This document shows, one piece after another, positions 62,982 to 64,000 of a stretch of DNA of 64,000 nucleotides. The stretch comes from Lewinellaceae bacterium (lineage in GTDB: Bacteria; Bacteroidota; Bacteroidia; Chitinophagales; Saprospiraceae). The notes beneath the pieces were generated by a model. The model was given only the letters and a program-made list of their open reading frames with translations. It was not told the origin of the DNA and ran no database searches. The stretch is from the NCBI GenBank assembly GCA_016713985.1, contig JADJOD010000050.1:62001-126000 (forward strand). The letters run 5' to 3'. Position 1 is the first letter of the stretch, and each line of letters starts with the position of its first letter. The translations under genes were made by a program, and so were the position numbers.

Positions 62982-64000
62982 ATGGAAAAAAGTCAATTGC
63001 GCCAGCTCATCTTTTCTTTTTCCGCCGCCGAAAAACGCGAGGCGCGCAAATTCCTGGAGTCGCCTTATTTCAACCAGCGGCGCGATGTGGTGCAGTTATT
63101 CGATTGGTTTTGTGAAAATGAAACTCCCGAAAAAACTTCCGCCAAGCGGCGCTTGTTTGGAGAAAAAACCGTCGGCGACCAGGAATTACGCCTGCGCATG
63201 ACCTACCTGCACCGCCTGCTCGAACGGTACATTGCCCAGAAAGAAACCGATGCCGACGAGGTCGCCCAGAAGTTGCAACTCGCAACCGCTTACCGCAAAC
63301 GCGGGCTGGTAACACAGTTCGACCGGGCGCGTAAAGGGCTGGAAAAAATGATGGAAAACAACTCTCTGCGCGATGCAAGGTACCACGACTGGCAATTCCG
63401 GCTGCACTGGGAAACCCACCAGATTTCTCATGCAAGAAACCCGACCGAATATAAACACCTGAGAGCGGCTTCCATGGCCGCCGACGTAGCTTACCTGACG
63501 CTCAAACTGCGCCTGGTCTGCCTGCTCACGGTTCACCAGACGCTTTATTCCGTGGAATATGACACCGGCTGGGAGGCGGAAGTGGTGGATTTTGCCGATA
63601 AAAATTTTTCACAAACCCACCCCGCAGTAGCCGTTTATCTGCACTGTTACCGCATGATGCGCCACCCGGAAAACGAAAGCCACTTTCAACAGTTCAAAAA
63701 ACTGTTGCTCAGCGACAACGGCACGTTTTCGGGGGAAGAAATGCACGGGTTGTTTATCTGGGCCATCAATTATTGCGTCCGGCGCCTCAACGCCGGTGAA
63801 AAACGCTACTTCCGGGAGGTTTCGGAACTCTACAAACCCGGACTCGAAAGTGGTTATCTGCTGGAAAACGGCGTATTGCCGCGATTCACCTACCACAATG
63901 TCGTGGCCGCCGGACTTCAAACGGGCGACCTGGAATGGGTCGGCTTTTTTATCCATCACTATAAAAACAACCTCGAAAAACAGTACCGGGAAAGTGCGTT
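62982..64000 (+). CDS. lineage-specific hypothetical protein, 5' part
   Basis: The first ~339 residues of a protein that runs off the right edge. It begins MEKSQLRQLIFSFSAAEKREARKFLESPYFN and is mostly helical, with Trp/Tyr-rich, TPR-like segments (RMTYLHRLLERYIAQKE, KKLLLSDNGTFSG, GLFIWAINYCVRRL). No signal peptide, membrane helix or enzyme motif is visible in this part. I recall similar long helical proteins in Saprospiraceae without known function, but I cannot confirm this. The ATG at 62982 follows an AT-rich upstream region of about 185 bases divergent from the T9SS gene. Confidence 0.7.
   Translation, partial: MEKSQLRQLIFSFSAAEKREARKFLESPYFNQRRDVVQLFDWFCENETPEKTSAKRRLFGEKTVGDQELRLRMTYLHRLLERYIAQKETDADEVAQKLQLATAYRKRGLVTQFDRARKGLEKMMENNSLRDARYHDWQFRLHWETHQISHARNPTEYKHLRAASMAADVAYLTLKLRLVCLLTVHQTLYSVEYDTGWEAEVVDFADKNFSQTHPAVAVYLHCYRMMRHPENESHFQQFKKLLLSDNGTFSGEEMHGLFIWAINYCVRRLNAGEKRYFREVSELYKPGLESGYLLENGVLPRFTYHNVVAAGLQTGDLEWVGFFIHHYKNNLEKQYRESA

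Overview
The window reads as chromosomal DNA of a Bacteroidota bacterium, most likely of the Saprospiraceae or a neighbouring family. This is inferred from type IX secretion (T9SS) C-terminal sorting domains, SusC/CarboxypepD-reg style outer-membrane receptors, GH97, a hybrid two-component regulator, promoters with a TAnnTTTG (often TAnnTTCG) -7 box, and a lack of strong Shine-Dalgarno sites. Genes are GC-rich and intergenic DNA is AT-rich. No rRNA, tRNA or CRISPR was seen. At least six genes, including glyA, carry a one-base indel in a short homopolymer. This points to uncorrected sequencing error more than to six real pseudogenes.

Layout: 0-13.4 kb holds the 5' part of recJ, a GH57 enzyme, a frameshifted OMPLA-like outer-membrane protein, an Xaa-Pro aminopeptidase, an AT-rich AAA-type ATPase, a frameshifted T9SS cargo, an alpha/beta-hydrolase lipoprotein, a small barrel protein and a membrane AraC regulator. 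13.7-18.7 kb has clpB followed by a decayed defence locus: a bNACHT (bacterial NLR-like) pseudogene, a UPF0175/DUF3368 toxin-antitoxin pair and a second copy of the bNACHT tail. 18.8-31.4 kb has an EamA transporter, GH97, a Uma2 nuclease, a C1 peptidase, a TraB/GumN lipoprotein, a haem-type TonB receptor, glyA and an M28 peptidase.

31.55-31.68 kb contains a promoter-to-terminator unit that looks like an unrecognised small RNA. 31.8-41 kb has a DPP-IV-like peptidase and then a fructan/sucrose utilisation cluster, all on the minus strand: HTCS sensor-regulator, sugar porter, PfkB fructokinase and GH32. 41-47.4 kb contains assorted enzymes among mobile palindromic repeats, two of which seem to be inserted in frame into secreted proteins.

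47.4-56.5 kb is the most distinctive metabolic region. A tight three-gene operon encodes a serine-hydrolase/N-acyl-D-amino-acid-deacylase fusion, a DUF1611 (DgcN-like) protein and an enolase-superfamily epimerase (DgcA-like). Nearby is a second fusion, of a serine hydrolase with a YdjC/ChbG deacetylase. Together they suggest scavenging of D-amino acids, cell-wall fragments or amino sugars. The window ends with slipin, an outer-membrane receptor, a large T9SS-secreted multidomain protein and a truncated lineage-specific gene.

Intergenic DNA is filled with several unrelated families of short palindromes, many of which begin at or overlap the stop codon of the neighbouring gene.
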